A stretch of 64,000 nucleotides of DNA, taken from assembly GCA_011634665.1 (NCBI GenBank), contig WAEK01000003.1, positions 495,001 to 559,000 of the forward strand. Reading direction: 5' to 3'. Within the stretch, counting starts at the first letter, position 1, and every line of letters starts with the position of its first letter. A program made the position numbers and the translations under genes. The notes below the pieces were generated by a model. It was not told the DNA's origin. It did not search any database and saw only the letters and a program-made list of their open reading frames with translations. This DNA is from Mortierella sp. BCC40632 (Eukaryota; Mortierellomycota; Mortierellomycetes; Mortierellales; Mortierellaceae). Positions 60,306 through 64,000 of the stretch are shown here, one piece after another.

Positions 60306-61911
60306 GTGCCTTTCACCCAGCAGGCAACATAGTGTATTAGATGGTCCAAAAATATTAGGATTATCTCCTGGGCAAGTTCCGAGACTGACTTTTGACTACC
60401 AAAACAGAGTATGAGGAGAAAGGAAGAGAAGGAAGGCCACAATAAACATCCGCAAGTTGTGTCCATTTTAGCGTAAAAAATGGAGACAACTCTTGTGGCC
60501 CAAAGATTTGTTACACCACAACAAAAAAAAAAAAAGCTCTCGCCATTCAACTTGCTGTTTACACATCACTAACCAGTGATTAGTCTTGTGAAAATGAGTG
60601 GTGGCAAAGCGGCAGGATCTTTGATCGATGGAAGGGTACATCCAACGGTGCCTGAACAATTTGACCCAGCAGGAACGGCGATGATCAGTCCGCAAAAAAG
60701 ACAGAACCCCTCATATCTGGCCCCCGCGTTGAGCCCAAGGGACACTTTCTAGGGTCTGCCTCGAGTGAGTGACTGTCGACTGTGCCTTGACCCATTGAGC
60801 CCTGGAATAAAAATCGTCTCGTTCCCCTTTTTTTGTTTTCTGGTCTGTTCTGCACCTGTTCTGGTCGATGGATAGTTTTGTGAGTTTTGTGCATCCGATC
60901 TCATCTGTCTCCATTCAGCGCCGAGCAGCGGTACCTCCTTCCACCCAATTCAACGACACTGCCCTTGCTTCTTATGCCTTTCAGTATCCCGACATCTGCT
61001 CTGGCTTCAATCCTTCTGTCGTGGCCCTTGGCTCAGATCTGCTGATCTTGGTCAGCATTCTTTTTGCCTCGCATCCTGCAGCCAACCTTATTTCCTTCTC
61101 ACCATCCCCACGCTAGACAGACATCAAGCTGATTCGCAATCCCATTTAGCCTCCTTCTCTTCTAGTCTCTCTGGCCTGCCAGGGGTTCGGCACTGACACT
61201 CGACATCACCTCTCTTTCTTTGCACGAGAGTAGAGCCACACTTCCTGCTCGCACAACCCGCCTCTCCCTTCTCTTCTGTCTTCAGTCTCTCTTCCTCTTT
61301 CACTTTCTGTGGCCCCCCCCCCCACTGCCCCTTTCACTGCTCTCTTTCTGCTTTCCTTCTCTTTTTTCTTTCTCTCGAACATCCCCTTCTCTCTTTCTCT
61401 CTCTCACTCTCTTCCTTTCTCCTCCTCGCTCTCGATCCTCTTCCGTCCCCCCGTTCTATCCAAGGCCTCTTCTCTCTCTCTCTCTCTCTCTCTACTTTGT
61501 CAGTATCACTCTTTCCTCTTTGACCACCATCCAGTGTCGTCCTGTCTCTGAGACTGAGAGTGACCTCCGTCTCACTCTCTCTTTCTCGCACTCTCTTTTT
61601 CTCTCACCACTCTTACTCTCACCCTCACTCTCACTCTCTTGGTTCCGCCATCCCATAGGGTAGCCTTGTCGCACATAATCTCTTTTCCTTATCCTTCTCC
61701 CACCGCCTGCCCCTACTTCTCCCCAGTCCTTGCGTGTTGAGCGACGCGCACTCTTTCTTGCGCGCCATTCAGTCCGCACGGCCCCGTGGGTGGGTGTTTT
61801 CCTCCCATCCTGCGCACTGAGATCATCCGACGAGGCCGAGACTCTCTCCGGATCCCCGACTCTTGTCAGACTGATCTCTCGCTTCTTTCGCTATTTTGAC
61901 ACCAATCCAAG
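60306..61911. other. Long upstream region of the cyclin gene
   Basis: No supported gene in 1.6 kb. From about 61240 the plus strand is strongly CT-rich up to about 61720. An A-run near 60522-60535 and short ORFs without content precede it. Probably promoter and a long 5' leader of the cyclin. Confidence 0.5.
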
Positions 61912-63896
61912 ATGTCTGATCTCTTTAGCGGTCGGGTCATCCCTTCAATGAATGGGACCAAACAATTCTTTTTTCTTGACTCCAACCCTCAGCTGACTTC
62001 TCCTCCTGCCAGTACATCGCCCTCATCACCTTCCAACTCCATCACCGGCGTGGCTCAGTCCTTTTCAAATGATGACTCCGCTCAGCACGAGGAAGACATT
62101 TCCTTTACAAGCGGTTGCCTTACCCCATCGGGGCCTAGCACACCTAGTCCAGACTCCTCAACATCCCTGGAAGAAGACTACGAGCAGTCTAATGCTCGTT
62201 TGGACAAAAGCCCGACGCGGCATCTTTCTCGTTCCGACTCGACGATATCGCCCTCGACACTATCGGAATTGAGCAAGCGGAAAGCGCCCAATTCGCCCAC
62301 AGGAAGACCTCGTTCTCAAACAGTCACCCCAGCAGCACGACCGCGGTCCATGATCGATGACTCCAATCATCCGCTCTACACGATACGACAGCAGCGGATG
62401 TTTCCACAGCCACAGCTACAGCGCCAGGCACTGGGAGAGGTGCCCGTTGAGGCGATCTATGAGTTTGTGGCCGACGCGCCCCAGCCGCGTGCGAGCAAGT
62501 CTTCCAGCTTTTGGGAGGCAAGTGAGAATGAGCAGGAAGAGCTGGAACACTACAAACGGCAAAAGAACGAACATCAAAACCTTCGCCAATCTCGGAGAAC
62601 TAGCGCAAAACCTTTTAAAAAACCGACTTTAAATCGCGACTACTCAACCTGCACGTTGTTTAATAATATTACTCTCACCGGTGAATCCGATGAGAATGCC
62701 AATGATCAGCAACAGCAACAACAGCAACCACTACCTCAGCCACTACTACGGCAGCCATTGCAGGAGCTGACAGTAGAGATTAGACGGCAAGACGAGAGTC
62801 AGGATGCGAACACCAATTTGGACTCTAAACCTCCTACGGATGAAAGTGAAGTTCCTGACCAAGAGAATGAGGACCCCGGTCACAAGGATCCTCTTTTCGA
62901 CCAGGAGAACTCGGCCTTCGACCAGGAAAACTCAACCTTCGACCAGGAGAATTCAGCTTTCGACCAGGAGAACTCAGTCTTCGACCAAGAGAACTCAGCT
63001 TTCGATCAGGAGAACTCGACTTTCGACCAGGAGGACCCGTCTTTCGACCAGGAGAATGCCATTGGGGTCGAGGATATTGATAGTGATGCTGAGAGCCAGG
63101 AATTGATCGCTGAAGCTCGTCAGCCTATATCCAAAATCTCTAGCCTCCCTGTATGTGTTTACCACTCCCCCCCACACACACACTCTCCACCTCAGGATTT
63201 TGATTCATTCATTCTTGTTGGGAACACACCCGTTTAGCCCTAACCTGCCTTGTGCCGTTGTGCCCTTGACAGAGGTGTTTCTCATATTCTTGGACGACTG
63301 TTAGCTTCGATACAGCTGGATACGCGTCGTTTTCAATACTCTGCTACCCTCCTTTTCCCCTTCTTATTGTGAAAGTCGACAATCCAATCCCTTATCATCG
63401 CCCACTCTGTGTGCCCACCCGACTATACTGGACGATGAGTGATCGGGCCATTCCATCCGATCCATTTATCTTTCCATTACAGCCGTGATGGGCCTGAACT
63501 AACGCCACTAGCGGCCTTGGCCCTGCCCCCTTTCTCTATCTCTATCTCACACCACTTTCTACGGATTAGACCAGTCCTTCAATGTTTAACCTCCACAACC
63601 CCTTTGGACCTTTGGTGACTTGTCAACCTCGAAAAGGTAAGGAGATCGAGACAAAGTATTACACATGTTTGTACCTTGCAGAAGTGGCGTGGCTACTTGT
63701 GTAACATAATAATGGGACACATTTCTGATCTTCATGTACCGTACAACCCTGCTCCTCTTCCCTCTCTCTCTCCCTTTTTAATCCGAGAAAAGCCCCCATG
63801 CGTCGCCGACTTCATGTCAAGAACTCGTTTCCAATGAATGCATTTTACTGGAACGAGTACTCGGAGGATGCTATCAAATATATGATGGAAATAGAG
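61912..63896 (+). CDS. Probable B-type (mitotic) cyclin, 3' part beyond window
   Basis: Exons seen: 61912-63150, 63570-63636, 63793-63896; about 470 residues before the window ends, with an open phase-0 donor at 63897. The N-terminal region is Ser/Pro-rich and disordered. It carries QRQALGEVPV (Arg at about 171), which matches the RxALGxI/V destruction box of B-type cyclins. Residues about 329-383 are a heptad array FDQENSA in eight copies. Exon 3 ends FYWNEYSEDAIKYMMEIE, like the first helix of a cyclin box (Y-x-x-EI-x-x-YM-x-x-ME). Together these indicate a CDK-activating mitotic cyclin. The cyclin box proper is not in the window, so the assignment stays probable. Confidence 0.65.
62896..63060 (+). 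repeat. 21-bp coding minisatellite (FDQENSx heptads)
   Basis: Eight in-frame copies of a 21-bp unit beginning TTCGA(C/T)CAGGAGAA, encoding FDQENS plus a variable residue; the seventh copy is FDQEDPS. It lies within the cyclin's disordered N-terminal region. Confidence 0.95.
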
Positions 63897-64000
63897 GTAG
63901 GATGAGAAAGGGAGGAGCCTCTTTTTTTTTTTTTTTTTTTTTTTTGCGTTATCATCCTTGGTGCCAGGAAAAAATTAATTGCATCAACTAAAAAAGGTTC

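Overview
The window is a piece of nuclear chromosome from a filamentous, early-diverging fungus. Genes are split by many short GT-AG introns (a few GC-AG), exons join in frame only after splicing, and introns and intergenic spaces are full of poly-T/poly-A runs and CT/GA microsatellites. The gene set (cell-wall-integrity MAP kinase, Vps1, Tim50, Vac14, Hut1, Ist3, and a HEI10-type RING protein that budding yeast lacks) together with lineage-restricted proteins suggests Mucoromycota, most likely Mortierellomycetes. The organism assignment is inference; no marker gene proves it.

Layout. 0.2-4.4 kb (-): Slt2/Mpk1-type MAP kinase, six coding exons. 5.5-6.6 kb (-): nucleoredoxin-like protein. 7.1-8.05 kb (-): NADAR/YbiA-like protein. 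8.6-10.15 kb (-): Hut1-type UDP-galactose transporter. 10.2-16.4 kb: gene-poor accessory stretch with two copies of a structured repeat, a 147-bp inverted-repeat element (MITE-like) and a broken minus-strand gene or genes. 16.4-18.0 kb (-): 2-oxoglutarate/Fe(II) oxygenase. 18.3-19.8 kb (+): Mtg1 GTPase. 19.85-20.0 kb: second MITE copy. 20.1-21.7 kb (-): Ist3/RBMX2 RRM protein. 22.0-23.2 kb: relic ORF plus about 2.7 tandem units of a 250-bp repeat. 23.5-26.1 kb (+): unrecognised 589-aa protein. 26.7-28.4 kb (+): AARSD1-type alanyl-tRNA editing protein. 28.7-30.4 kb (-): BCKDH E1-beta. 31.1-32.3 kb (-): HEI10-like. 32.7-35.2 kb (-): alpha-arrestin. 36.1-36.7 kb (+): ArsC-family protein. 36.8-40.7 kb (-): Vac14. 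41.5-42.2 kb (+): Yippee-like. 44.6-52.1 kb (+): 2272-aa RhoGEF. 53.2-57.1 kb (+): Vps1. 57.9-58.5 kb (-): small PPxY membrane protein. 59.0-60.3 kb (+): Tim50. 61.9 kb to window end (+): 5' part of a probable B-type cyclin.

Functionally this is a housekeeping neighbourhood, not a biosynthetic cluster: membrane traffic (Vps1, Vac14, arrestin), mitochondria (Tim50, Mtg1, BCKDH E1-beta), cell wall and polarity (Slt2, RhoGEF), RNA/translation (Ist3, AARSD1) and cell cycle/meiosis (cyclin, HEI10). Exon boundaries were placed by hand from splice consensus, phase and family similarity; each multi-exon model given as complete sums to an uninterrupted reading frame. The most unusual material is in 11-16 kb and 22-23 kb.
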